From Bermanella sp036960565 (GTDB lineage Bacteria > Pseudomonadota > Gammaproteobacteria > Pseudomonadales > Oceanobacteraceae): a stretch of 64,000 nt of DNA. How positions within the stretch are numbered: position 1 is the stretch's first letter; the number at the start of each line of letters is the position of its first letter. Below are positions 33,770-42,200 of this stretch, one piece after another. Under the pieces are notes generated by a model that made no database searches, had not been told where the DNA came from, and worked only from the letters and a program-made list of their open reading frames with translations. The stretch lies in assembly GCA_036960565.1 (NCBI GenBank), contig JBALXQ010000037.1:1-64000 (forward strand). Direction: 5' to 3'. The translations under genes and the position numbers were made by a program.

Positions 33770-34528
33770 ATGCGTCGCAAATTTGTGGCTGGAAACTGGA
33801 AAATGAACGGCTCTTTAGCCGACAATCAAACTTTACTGACACAATTAGTAAATGGTTTGAAAGATACCAAAATCGAAAACTTGGATGTAGCGGTTTTCGC
33901 ATCAGCACCTTACTTATTTCAATGCAAAAGTTTATTGGCTTCCTCTCCTATTGGTTGGGGAGGGCAGGATATGAGTCAATATTCTGATGGAGCATTTACT
34001 GGAGAGGTTTCTGCGCAAATGCTGCGGGAATTTGAATGTAAATATGTCGTCATTGGGCATAGTGAGCGACGAGAGTTGTTTGCTGAAGATAATGCGCAGG
34101 TGGCGGCTAAATTCGCTCAAGCTATTGCCAGTAATATCATACCTATATTGTGTGTGGGCGAGAGTCTGCAGCAAAGGGAGGCAGGTATTGCAGTTGATGT
34201 TATATCTGAACAGATTCAGGTTGTCTTGAATGTTGTTGGTGTGCAAGGATTCTCCAGGTCGGTTATCGCGTATGAGCCGGTTTGGGCTATAGGTACAGGC
34301 AAGACAGCCAGTCCGGAGCAAGCTCAAGAAATGCATGCGGCTATTCGTGCGCAGCTTGCTAAAGAAGATGAAAATATTGCCGAAGGCATGCAGATTTTGT
34401 ATGGCGGCAGTGTAAAGCCGGGTAACGCAGTTGATATTTTTGCGAAGCCGGATGTAGATGGTGCGCTGGTAGGCGGTGCATCGCTAAATGCAAATGATTT
34501 TATTCAAATCTGTAAAGCAGCTAGTTAG
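33770..34528 (+). CDS. tpiA: Triosephosphate isomerase
   Basis: A 252-residue TIM barrel that interconverts glyceraldehyde-3-phosphate and dihydroxyacetone phosphate. The start is the ATG at 33770 (MRRKFVAGNWKMNGS), preceded by AGGGGA; a longer in-frame GTG at 33695 is rejected. The active-site Lys is in GNWKMN, His in IGHSERREL and Glu in AYEPVWAIGTG, with the phosphate-binding YGGSVKPGN. tpiA between glmM and secG is the Pseudomonas-type order, unlike E. coli. Confidence 0.96.
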   Translation: MRRKFVAGNWKMNGSLADNQTLLTQLVNGLKDTKIENLDVAVFASAPYLFQCKSLLASSPIGWGGQDMSQYSDGAFTGEVSAQMLREFECKYVVIGHSERRELFAEDNAQVAAKFAQAIASNIIPILCVGESLQQREAGIAVDVISEQIQVVLNVVGVQGFSRSVIAYEPVWAIGTGKTASPEQAQEMHAAIRAQLAKEDENIAEGMQILYGGSVKPGNAVDIFAKPDVDGALVGGASLNANDFIQICKAAS

Positions 34529-34537
34529 GCAGAGATT

Positions 34538-34888
34538 ATGGAAAATATAATTGTTATTGTTCACATTGTAATTGCAGTTGGCATTATCGCCTTGGTATTG
34601 ATTCAGCAAGGCAAGGGCGCCGATGCTGGCGCAAGCTTTGGTGGGGGGGCTTCTCAAACTGTTTTTGGTAGTGGTGGTTCTGGGAATTTCCTGACGAGCT
34701 CGACCTCTTTGTTTGCTGCTATATTTTTTGCTAGCAGTTTTTCTTTGGCTTATTTTGCCAAGGAAAAAGCAACTGGATTGGCTGATGTTGGCTTGCCAAG
34801 TGTTCAGGAGGTTCAGGTTATTGAAGCAGAGGTGCCTGTATTAGGTGATGTATTATCTATCGATTCTGAAGCGCCGGTGATTGATTAA
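34538..34888 (+). CDS. secG: Preprotein translocase subunit SecG
   Basis: A 116-residue inner-membrane subunit of the SecYEG translocon. Two membrane helices (residues about 2-22 and 52-72) flank the conserved cytoplasmic loop GKGADAGASFGGGASQTVFG. It starts 9 bases after tpiA. The acidic C-terminal tail is variable in the family. Confidence 0.93.
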   Translation: MENIIVIVHIVIAVGIIALVLIQQGKGADAGASFGGGASQTVFGSGGSGNFLTSSTSLFAAIFFASSFSLAYFAKEKATGLADVGLPSVQEVQVIEAEVPVLGDVLSIDSEAPVID

Positions 34889-34906
34889 TTAATCGCTAAA
34901 AGATTT

Positions 34907-34993
34907 GCGGATGTGCTGGAATTGGTAGACAGGCAGCGTTGAGGTCGCTGTGTGCGAAAGCGCGTGGGAGTTCGAGTCTCCTCATCCGCACCA
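34907..34993 (+). tRNA. leuU: tRNA-Leu (anticodon GAG)
   Basis: An 87-base class II tRNA with the CCA end encoded. The acceptor arms are GCGGATG and CATCCGC, the anticodon stem CAGCG/CGCTG holds GAG at 34941-34943, and a long variable arm follows. The T arm is GGGAG-TTCGAGT-CTCC. It occupies the place of leuU after secG in E. coli and Pseudomonas. Confidence 0.96.
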
Positions 34994-35157
34994 TACTTTC
35001 TGTTTAGGCAGATGATTTAAAGGCCACTTGTTAGTGGCCTTTTTAGTTTGGGTTGTCCTTGCTTTATTTCGGGTTGGCTATGCTGACTCCGTGCTATGCT
35101 TTTTAGCGTAAATTAAAAGTTGAATGAAGTTATATATAGAAGTTTTGAGATCCTTCC

Positions 35158-35186
35158 TTGCTGAAAAAGCTGGATGTCACTATAAT
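35158..35186 (+). promoter_or_regulatory. Promoter of the initiator tRNA
   Basis: TTGCTG (35158-35163) and TATAAT (35181-35186) are separated by 17 bases and end 12 bases before the tRNA. The -10 is a perfect consensus. Confidence 0.8.
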
Positions 35187-35198
35187 ATGCAACATTAG

Positions 35199-35275
<77 letters not shown>

Positions 35276-35383
35276 AGTTTTTAAGCTTTTAAACTAGATG
35301 AGTTTTTCATCTTAAAATAAAGCCTAGGCGATAATTCTTTATCTCTCCTAGAACATCCAGATTAGTTCGCTAATCTGATGATT

Positions 35384-35443
35384 AAAACCCCTGGTGGGAT
35401 TGCTTTAAGAGTGTTTTAAAGTGGTTCTTATAAGGGGTTTTTT
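35384..35443 (+). terminator. Terminator-like hairpin after tRNA-fMet
   Basis: AAAACCCCT (35384-35392) pairs with AGGGGTTTT (35433-35441) and is followed by TT. The 40-base loop makes it less compact than usual. Confidence 0.55.
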
Positions 35444-35515
35444 GTTGGCGCGAAAGTAGCTGGCATTTAGCAAATTTATTAAAATGCTAAACCTTAGGGT
35501 TTGAGTGTGAATGCT

Positions 35516-35573
35516 AAAAATTGGGCTCGGATGTCTGGTGGAGAAAACCGGGTCATTCTTTAGCCCAATTTTT
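35516..35573 (+). terminator. Terminator or attenuator just before rimP
   Basis: AAAAATTGGGCT (35516-35527) and AGCCCAATTTTT (35562-35573) are perfect 12-base arms, with T's in the right arm, only 17 bases before the rimP start. The 34-base loop may fold further. It could regulate entry into rimP-nusA-infB. Confidence 0.65.
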
Positions 35574-35590
35574 GTATCTGTGGAGTGAAC

Positions 35591-36061
35591 GTGGCCAGTA
35601 AAGAACAGCAGTTAATCGACCTTTTGAAGCCAGTGATAGAAGCCTTGGGCTATGGGTTTTGGGGTTTACAATATAATTCCCAGGGGAAGGACTCTGTACT
35701 TAGCATTTACATCGATTCCGAAAAAGGGATCACAGTAGATGACTGTGCAACGGTTAGCCGTCAGGTGAGTGGAATAATGGATGTGGAGGACCCTATAACT
35801 GGTGAGTATAATCTTGAAGTTTCTTCACCGGGTATGGATCGTCCAATATTCACAGTAGAGCAATTTAATCGTTATGTTGGTGAGTTTGTTGACGTGAAGT
35901 TACGGTACGCTTTTGAAGGGCGCCGTAAATTTAAAGGCAAGCTTGTGGCTATCGAAGATGGTGAAGATATTGTGGTTCATGTAGATGATCACGAATATAT
36001 TCTACCGATCGATGCCATCGATAAAGCTAACTTAATATTCCAAGATCACAAGAATAAATAG
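35591..36061 (+). CDS. rimP: Ribosome maturation factor RimP
   Basis: A 156-residue factor for 30S maturation. I start it at the GTG at 35591 (MASKEQQLIDLLKPVIEALG), which TGGAG (35581-35585) serves at normal spacing; the in-frame GTG at 35585 overlaps that site. Conserved family blocks are VEDPITGEYNLEVSSPGMDR and the C-terminal Sm-like domain starting near KLRYAFEGRRKFKGKL. First gene of the nusA operon. Confidence 0.94.
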   Translation: MASKEQQLIDLLKPVIEALGYGFWGLQYNSQGKDSVLSIYIDSEKGITVDDCATVSRQVSGIMDVEDPITGEYNLEVSSPGMDRPIFTVEQFNRYVGEFVDVKLRYAFEGRRKFKGKLVAIEDGEDIVVHVDDHEYILPIDAIDKANLIFQDHKNK

Positions 36062-36081
36062 GACTACAGAGGGCAAGCGTT

Positions 36082-37575
36082 ATGAGCAAGGAAATACTGC
36101 TAGTTGCCGAAGCTGTCTCTAACGAAAAAGGCGTAGAGCAGGAAATTATTTTTGAAGCTATTGAATTAGCTTTAGCGGCAGCGGCAAAAAAACGTTTTGA
36201 AGATGAAGAGCCTGAAATCCGTGTGACGATCGATCGTCGCACTGGAGATTATGAAGCTTTTCGTAGCTGGTTAATTGTTAGCAACGAAGTAGTGCCTGCC
36301 TTGGGTTCTGAGTTGAATATGCAAGAAGCAGCGGATATCGACACCAACTTAAAGGAAGGTGATACCCACGAAGAGAGAATTGATACGCCAGAATTTGGCC
36401 GTATCGCTGCTCAAGCTGCTAAGCAAATTATCATGCAGAAAGTGCGTGAAGCTGAGCGTGCCAAGGTTACAGCTGCATATATTAATCGCGTTGGTGAGCT
36501 TATTCACGGCACGGTTAAAAAAGTAACTCGTGATAATATTATCGTGGATCTTGGTAACAACGCTGAAGGCCTATTGCCTCGTGATCAGTTAGTCGCCAGA
36601 GAAGTGTTCCGGATTGGTGATCGTGTTCGTTCTATATTGATGGACGTGAATCCAGAAAATCGTGGTCCACAATTAATTCTTAGTCGTGCTGCCAATGAAA
36701 TGCTCATAGAGCTATTCCGCATTGAAGTGCCAGAGATTGGCGAAGATACGGTAGAGCTTAAAGCTGCTTCTCGTGATGTAGGTAGCCGAGCAAAGATTGC
36801 CGTTAAATCTAATGATCAGCGTATCGATCCAGTTGGTGCATGCGTAGGTATGCGTGGTTCTCGTGTTCAAGCGGTAACCAACGAATTGGGCAATGAGCGT
36901 GTGGATATTGTGCTTTGGGACGATAATCCAGCTCAGTTGGTGATTAACGCTTTGGCGCCTGCTGAAGTGGCTTCCATTGTTATGGATGAAGATACTAATT
37001 CAATGGATGTTGCCGTTGAAGAAGATCAATTGGCTATCGCCATTGGTCGTGGTGGTCAAAACGTTAAACTGGCTTCCGACCTAACAGGTTGGACCATTAA
37101 TGTAATGACTGAAGAAGATGCTGGTGCTAAGCAGCAAGAAGAACAGGGTAGTTTGGTTGAAAAACTGATGTCTGCTCTCGATCTGGATGAAGATGTCGCC
37201 ACCGTATTAGTGGAGGAAGGCTTTACCGGATTGGAAGAAGTAGCCTATGTAGAGCGTGACGAAATGTTACAAATTGACGGTTTCGATGAAGGAATTGTTG
37301 ATGAATTACAGGGCCGTGCAAAAGACCTGTTGTTAACACAGGCTATTGCTACAGAAGAAAAACTAGAAAACGCCAAGCCGGCCGAAGATTTATTAAATAT
37401 GGAAGGCATGGATCAACACTTGGCCTTAGTGTTGGCAAGTCGTGGCATCTGCACAATGGAAGATCTCGCCGAGCAGGGCGTTGATGACATCGTTGGTATT
37501 GAAGACATCGATGCAGAAAAGGCCGCCAAATTAATTATGACCGCGCGTAAGCCCTGGTTTGAAGAAACCGAATAG
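36082..37575 (+). CDS. nusA: Transcription termination/antitermination protein NusA
   Basis: A 497-residue elongation factor (E. coli 495) that promotes pausing and termination and takes part in antitermination. The domains are the N-terminal RNA polymerase-binding domain (1-130), S1 (about 135-200, GTVKKVTRDNIIVDLG), KH1 and KH2 (about 205-345, VGMRGSRVQAV and AIGRGGQNVKLA), and two acidic C-terminal repeats. It follows rimP by 20 bases and precedes infB by 27. Confidence 0.97.
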   Translation: MSKEILLVAEAVSNEKGVEQEIIFEAIELALAAAAKKRFEDEEPEIRVTIDRRTGDYEAFRSWLIVSNEVVPALGSELNMQEAADIDTNLKEGDTHEERIDTPEFGRIAAQAAKQIIMQKVREAERAKVTAAYINRVGELIHGTVKKVTRDNIIVDLGNNAEGLLPRDQLVAREVFRIGDRVRSILMDVNPENRGPQLILSRAANEMLIELFRIEVPEIGEDTVELKAASRDVGSRAKIAVKSNDQRIDPVGACVGMRGSRVQAVTNELGNERVDIVLWDDNPAQLVINALAPAEVASIVMDEDTNSMDVAVEEDQLAIAIGRGGQNVKLASDLTGWTINVMTEEDAGAKQQEEQGSLVEKLMSALDLDEDVATVLVEEGFTGLEEVAYVERDEMLQIDGFDEGIVDELQGRAKDLLLTQAIATEEKLENAKPAEDLLNMEGMDQHLALVLASRGICTMEDLAEQGVDDIVGIEDIDAEKAAKLIMTARKPWFEETE

Positions 37576-37602
37576 GCAGCGATAGGCGGAGGAGAAGAAC
37601 CA

Positions 37603-39939
37603 ATGGCAGAAGTCACGGTAAAACAACTAGCCGCAGCAGTGGGCTCACCTGTTGAGCGCTTGCTAGCGCAAATGAATGAAGCAGGCTTGCCTCATAAGTC
37701 TGGCGACGACACGGTAAACGATCAACAAAAAGTTGTTCTGTTGGGTGCGTTGAAGAAAAGCCACGGTGAAAAAGCCGCGGAACCTAAGAAAAAAATTGTC
37801 TTAAAACGCAAAACAACTACCGTGCTTAATTCAGCTGGTGGTAAGAAAGCGGTTAGCATCGAGGTGCGTAAGAAGCAGCCGATTGTTAAAGAAGCAGACA
37901 AAAAAGTTGCTAAAGCGGCCCCTAAACGTAAGCCTGGTGATAAAAAACCAATGGCTCGTACGGCTGATGCTAAAGCTGCTCCTGGTAAAGCTGCTCCAGC
38001 TAAAGCGGCTGATAAACCAGAGCGTAAAAAAGAGTTTCGTAATAAAGACGCTGAAAAAACCCGTGGTTATCAAAACCGTGGCGGTAAAGGCGGACGTAAT
38101 GCTCGTGGTGGACGCGGTGCTCCGGCAGCTCGTCGTGGTCGTGATGAAGGCGAACACACTTTCACTCAGCCAACCGAAAAGATTATTCGTGAAGTTGAGC
38201 TGAAAGGCGAAACGATTACGGTTGCTGATTTGGCACAAGGCATGGCTGTTAAAGCCGGTGAGGTGATCAAAGAGTTGATGAAAATGGGCGTTATGGCCAC
38301 CATCAACCAAGTATTAGACATGGATACCGCTATCCTTGTAATCGAAGAGATGGGTCACACTTATAAGCAAGTAAGTGATACCGCTCTAGAAGATTACTTA
38401 ATGGCTGAACTGCAAACGGGTGTTGAGAAAACAACTCGTGCACCAGTTGTTACTGTGATGGGTCACGTTGACCATGGTAAAACTTCACTATTGGATTACA
38501 TTCGTAAAAGTCGAGTGGCCAGTGGTGAGTCAGGTGGTATAACCCAGCATATCGGTGCTTACCACGTAGAAACTGACAAAGGTATGATCACCTTTCTAGA
38601 TACCCCTGGACACGCAGCGTTTACTGCAATGCGTGCTCGTGGTGCCAAATCTACTGATATCATTATTCTAGTGGTAGCGGCCGATGATGGTGTGATGCCA
38701 CAAACTGAAGAAGCGATTCAGCATGCTAAGGCTGCTGGTGTTCCTTTGGTTATAGCCATTAACAAAATGGATAAAGAAGGCGCCGATCCAGATCGCGTTA
38801 AAAATGAACTAGCAGCTAAAGATGTTATCCCTGAAGATTGGGGTGGCGAAGTTCAGTTTATGCCAGTTTCAGCCCATACGGGTGAAGGCGTCGATGAATT
38901 GCTAGACGCAGTATTAATGCAGTCTGAGCTATTAGAATTAAGTGCAGTGGCGACTGGTGGTGCCAGTGGCGTTGTAGTTGAATCTCGTCTTGATAAAGGT
39001 CGCGGTCCAGTTGCTACACTATTGATTCAAAATGGTGAACTGAGCAGAGGCGATTATGTACTGGCTGGTACGTCTATCGGTCGTGTACGTGCGCTACTTG
39101 ATGAAAACAGCAAGCCTATCGATAAAGCTGGTCCATCTATTCCTGTTGAAATACTAGGTCTGGATAAGCCGCCTGGCGCGGGTGACACCTTTATGGTGGC
39201 CGAAAACGAAAAGCGTGCTCGTGAACTAGCCGCGCATCGTTTTGCTAAAGAAAAAGAATTGATTCAGGCTCGTCAGCAGAAAGCTAAGCTGGATGCCTTG
39301 TTCAACATGAGCGGTGAAGCTGAAGCGTCTGTATTGAATATCGTTATTAAGACTGATGTTCGTGGTTCTTTGGAGGCTCTTATTAGCTCTCTTGAGCAGC
39401 TTTCAACTGACGAAGTTCGTGTCAGTATCGTATCTAGTGGTGTAGGTGGTATCACCGAAACCGACGCTAGCCTGGCATTTGCTACTGGTTCTGTATTATT
39501 TGGCTTTAACGTACGTGCCGATGTGGCCGCTAAGCGTATGGTTGAAACTAACGATATGGACTTACGTTATTACAGCATCATCTACGATCTAATTGACGAT
39601 GTTAAGCAGGCTATGTCAGGTCTATTGTCACCTGAATTGCGTGAAGAAATCGTAGGTATTGCTCAGGTACGTGAAGTGTTCCGTTCGCCTAAGTTTGGTG
39701 ATGTGGCCGGTTGTATGGTGACTGAAGGTACTATCTACCGCAGCAAGAAAATCCGTGTATTGCGTGATAACGTGGTTATTTACGAAGGTGAACTTGAATC
39801 TCTACGTCGCTTTAAAGATGACGTGCAGGAAGTTCGCATTGGTACCGAATGTGGTATCGCCGTTAAGAACTACAATAACGTACAAGCAGGGGACCAGATC
39901 GAAGTATTCGAAGTACGAGAAATCGCTCGAAGCCTTTAA
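37603..39939 (+). CDS. infB: Translation initiation factor IF-2
   Basis: A 778-residue GTPase (E. coli 890) that brings fMet-tRNA to the 30S subunit. The N-terminal 180 residues are Lys/Ala/Arg-rich and shorter than in E. coli. The G domain (from about residue 280) has G1 GHVDHGKTS, G3 DTPGHAAF and G4 NKMD. The C-terminal part binds fMet-tRNA (GVGGITETDASLAFATGS). GGCGGAGGAG before the ATG is a very strong ribosome binding site. The N-terminal composition creates long but spurious ORFs in other frames. Confidence 0.97.
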   Translation: MAEVTVKQLAAAVGSPVERLLAQMNEAGLPHKSGDDTVNDQQKVVLLGALKKSHGEKAAEPKKKIVLKRKTTTVLNSAGGKKAVSIEVRKKQPIVKEADKKVAKAAPKRKPGDKKPMARTADAKAAPGKAAPAKAADKPERKKEFRNKDAEKTRGYQNRGGKGGRNARGGRGAPAARRGRDEGEHTFTQPTEKIIREVELKGETITVADLAQGMAVKAGEVIKELMKMGVMATINQVLDMDTAILVIEEMGHTYKQVSDTALEDYLMAELQTGVEKTTRAPVVTVMGHVDHGKTSLLDYIRKSRVASGESGGITQHIGAYHVETDKGMITFLDTPGHAAFTAMRARGAKSTDIIILVVAADDGVMPQTEEAIQHAKAAGVPLVIAINKMDKEGADPDRVKNELAAKDVIPEDWGGEVQFMPVSAHTGEGVDELLDAVLMQSELLELSAVATGGASGVVVESRLDKGRGPVATLLIQNGELSRGDYVLAGTSIGRVRALLDENSKPIDKAGPSIPVEILGLDKPPGAGDTFMVAENEKRARELAAHRFAKEKELIQARQQKAKLDALFNMSGEAEASVLNIVIKTDVRGSLEALISSLEQLSTDEVRVSIVSSGVGGITETDASLAFATGSVLFGFNVRADVAAKRMVETNDMDLRYYSIIYDLIDDVKQAMSGLLSPELREEIVGIAQVREVFRSPKFGDVAGCMVTEGTIYRSKKIRVLRDNVVIYEGELESLRRFKDDVQEVRIGTECGIAVKNYNNVQAGDQIEVFEVREIARSL

Positions 39940-39978
39940 TCTACCAATCAGTTTGATTGCTTGATTTTGTCTGGTTAG

Positions 39979-40020
39979 AACATTAAGCCGCCCGAGTTTA
40001 CTCTGGCGGCTTAATGTTTT
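39979..40020 (+). terminator. Strong hairpin between infB and rbfA
   Basis: AACATTAAGCCGCC (39979-39992) and GGCGGCTTAATGTT (40005-40018) are perfect 14-base arms, and the stem ends in TTTT. It looks like a rho-independent terminator inside the nusA-rbfA gene order, so rbfA-truB may be reached by partial read-through or a separate promoter. Confidence 0.85.
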
Positions 40021-40107
40021 CAGGGATAAAAGTATTCTGGAGGCGCTTAGGCACTTTTGGTAGTGCTTTCAAGGCAAAGCAAACAGTAATGAAAAGAGAT
40101 AAATTAA

Positions 40108-40509
40108 ATGGCTAAAGATTACAGTCGTACTCAGCGTTTGGGTTCATCTATTAAGCGTGACCTTGCTGAAATGCTTCAATTCCAAGTGAAGGATCCCCGT
40201 TTGGGTATCGTCACTTTAAATGCGGTAAAGGTGGCCAGTGACCTAGGTTACGCCGATATTTACTTTACGGTGATGAAACCTGGAATGGTCGATGCCGATG
40301 AGCCCACCATTAAAGAAACCGAGAAGGTACTTAATGATATGGCTGGTTACCTTCGTACTGAGCTGGCCCGTGTCATGACTACTCGTGTCGTACCTTTACC
40401 CCGCTTTCACTATGACGTGTCCTTAGGGCGTGGTCATAAGCTGACTAACCTTATTAATAAGGCTATGAAAGAAGACAGTGCCCATAAACATGACGAAGAT
40501 GAGAGCTAG
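40108..40509 (+). CDS. rbfA: Ribosome-binding factor A
   Basis: A 133-residue KH-type factor (E. coli 133) for 16S 5'-end maturation and cold adaptation. Family blocks include DPRLGIVTLNAVKVASDLGY, KVLNDMAGYLRTELARVM and VPLPRFHYD. The C-terminal end is charged and flexible. Its TAG stop overlaps the GTG start of truB by one base. Confidence 0.95.
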   Translation: MAKDYSRTQRLGSSIKRDLAEMLQFQVKDPRLGIVTLNAVKVASDLGYADIYFTVMKPGMVDADEPTIKETEKVLNDMAGYLRTELARVMTTRVVPLPRFHYDVSLGRGHKLTNLINKAMKEDSAHKHDEDES

Positions 40510-41522
40510 TGGCAACAAACAGAGTAAAGAAAGGCCGTGCAGTTAGCGGTATTCTGGTAATAGATAAACCGCCTGGTATGACTTCTAACCGAGTGCTACA
40601 GAAGGTGAAACGCTTATATGGCGCGGCCAAGGCTGGGCATACTGGGGCATTGGATCCTATTGCTACAGGTGTGTTGCCCATTTGCTTAGGTGGAGCCACC
40701 AAGTTTAGCCAAGGGCTGCTGGACAGTGATAAGCGTTACACCACCCGAGTTCAGCTAGGTGAATCACGCAGTACAGCCGATGTGGAAGGCGAGGTAATTG
40801 ATACCGCCGTTATTCCTGAGTTTGACCAGGCTCAAATTGAGGCTGTATTGACTCAATTTAGCGGTGTAATTACTCAGGTGCCGCCTATGTACAGCGCACT
40901 GAAAGTTGATGGTCGCAAGCTGTATGAGTTGGCGCGCAAAGGCATCGAATACGATATCCAGAAAAAAGCTCGTCAAATTACCATTCATAAACTTTCCTTA
41001 CTGGACTTTGGCCCTGACTGGCTTGAGCTGGATGTGACGTGTTCAAAAGGCACTTATATTCGGAGTCTCGCCGAGGATATCAGTAAGGCCCTAGGCAGTT
41101 TAGGCTATGTGGCCGTTTTGCGCCGTTTGGGTGCGGGTCCCTACACTGAAGAGTTGATGATAACCCTTGAAGAGTTGGAAGCATTAGGCTCAATAGAGGG
41201 GGCTGAAAAGGATTATCGGGCGTTAGATGATCGCCTTCTTGCCTCTTATACGGCTCTACCTGGTGTACCGATTGTATATGTGAATTTAGCACAGGCCGAC
41301 GATCTCACCTACGGACGTCCTATTACACTAAGCCCTAAAGACCTTGGGGCTAATGGCTTAAACGAGGCTGGCGAGCAGCCTTTGGCTCAGGTACAATTGC
41401 GCGTTCGCAATTTTCCACAAGATACCAAATTTGACTTCTTGCTGGGTTTGGCGGAATTAAAGGCAGGTGGGCTGATTAAACCCAACCGCTTGCTACAGAT
41501 AAATGGCATGCCCAAACTTTAA
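40509..41522 (+). CDS. truB: tRNA pseudouridine-55 synthase
   Basis: A 337-residue enzyme that forms pseudouridine 55 in the T loop of tRNAs. The catalytic aspartate is in HTGALDPIATGVLPICLG. The family segments VPPMYSALKVDGRKLYELAR and CSKGTYIRSLAEDI are complete, and a C-terminal TruB-associated domain follows. The start is a GTG overlapping the stop of rbfA, so translation is coupled. The protein is slightly longer than E. coli TruB (314). Confidence 0.95.
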   Translation: MATNRVKKGRAVSGILVIDKPPGMTSNRVLQKVKRLYGAAKAGHTGALDPIATGVLPICLGGATKFSQGLLDSDKRYTTRVQLGESRSTADVEGEVIDTAVIPEFDQAQIEAVLTQFSGVITQVPPMYSALKVDGRKLYELARKGIEYDIQKKARQITIHKLSLLDFGPDWLELDVTCSKGTYIRSLAEDISKALGSLGYVAVLRRLGAGPYTEELMITLEELEALGSIEGAEKDYRALDDRLLASYTALPGVPIVYVNLAQADDLTYGRPITLSPKDLGANGLNEAGEQPLAQVQLRVRNFPQDTKFDFLLGLAELKAGGLIKPNRLLQINGMPKL

Positions 41523-41641
41523 AACTTGGTTTTGCTGAATCTGGGGCTAATCTTGTATTGGTCCGGTGAATACCACTGTTTATATGCACGGTGAATATTT
41601 CCCTTAATTAAACTTTCGCATATAAATCAAAGGAAATTATT

Positions 41642-41908
41642 ATGCTAAACGCTGAAGTTAAAGCTGGCATCGTTAAAGAATACCAAACTGCTGAAGGCGA
41701 CACTGGTTCTCCAGAAGTACAAGTTGCTTTGTTGACTAACAACATCAACGGCCTACAGCCACACTTTAAAGATAACAAAGGTGATCACCACTCTCGTCGT
41801 GGTTTGATCCGCATGGTAAACCAGCGTCGTAAATTGTTGGATTACTTAAAGCGTAAAGACGTTGGTCGTTACGCTTCTTTGATCAAACGTCTTGGCCTAC
41901 GTCGCTAA
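41642..41908 (+). CDS. rpsO: 30S ribosomal protein S15
   Basis: An 88-residue primary binding protein of the 16S central domain, with the family signature DNKGDHHSRRGLIRMVNQRR and the end YASLIKRLGLRR. AAAGGAA precedes the ATG. E. coli S15 represses its own translation through a leader pseudoknot; the 119-base leader here was not resolved. Confidence 0.97.
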   Translation: MLNAEVKAGIVKEYQTAEGDTGSPEVQVALLTNNINGLQPHFKDNKGDHHSRRGLIRMVNQRRKLLDYLKRKDVGRYASLIKRLGLRR

Positions 41909-41931
41909 TATAGTTTGTAAGAGTACATTAA

Positions 41932-41950
41932 CCCCCTCACGGGGGTTTTT
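41932..41950 (+). terminator. Terminator between rpsO and pnp
   Basis: CCCCC (41932-41936), loop TCAC, GGGGG (41941-41945) and TTTTT. It is short but classical, and it is expected to leave some read-through into pnp. Confidence 0.75.
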
Positions 41951-42101
41951 GCTTTTTGTTAGCTTGCCATCAAGCAGCAAAAAATCGCAGTGGTAACAAA
42001 AACGATTACCCTGTTAAGAAGTAACTATAAATAATTGGAATCTTGCCTAAGTTAAAAATACTGTATTTCTACCCATTTGCCTTTTCACCAACTTTGTTTC
42101 T

Positions 42102-42175
42102 GAAACATGGAACTTAATCGCGGTAGAGAAAGGGCCAATGCTTGGAACTGCAGTTCTTAATTTAAGTTATGTTTC
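42102..42175 (+). promoter_or_regulatory. pnp leader stem-loop, likely RNase III site
   Basis: GAAACAT-GG-AACTT (42102-42115) pairs with AAGTTATGTTTC (42164-42175), with a two-base bulge. It encloses a second palindrome (GAACTGCAGTTC). It ends 25 bases before the pnp start. In E. coli, RNase III cleaves a pnp leader stem so that PNPase represses its own mRNA; this hairpin is a good positional counterpart. Confidence 0.6.
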
Positions 42176-42200
42176 AATGTAATAAACCATAAGGAAACAT

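Larger units (their letters stand above)
35276..35590 (+). other. metY-rimP leader with three hairpins
   Basis: A 315-base untranslated interval. Hairpin 1 (35354-35380) has an 8-base stem CAGATTAG/CTAATCTG capped by TTCG, with flanking CAT/ATG pairs. Hairpin 2 pairs AAAACCCC (35384-35391) with GGGGTTTT (35434-35441) followed by T's, a terminator form. Hairpin 3 pairs 35516-35527 with 35562-35573 (see separate entry). In E. coli the same interval carries terminators and RNase processing sites, and NusA influences read-through into its own operon. Confidence 0.6.

Noticed and set aside
37831..38310. Minus- and plus-strand ORFs of 120-160 codons over the start of infB
   Set aside because: They arise from the Lys/Ala/Arg-rich IF-2 N-terminal codons and have no start signals or known domains.
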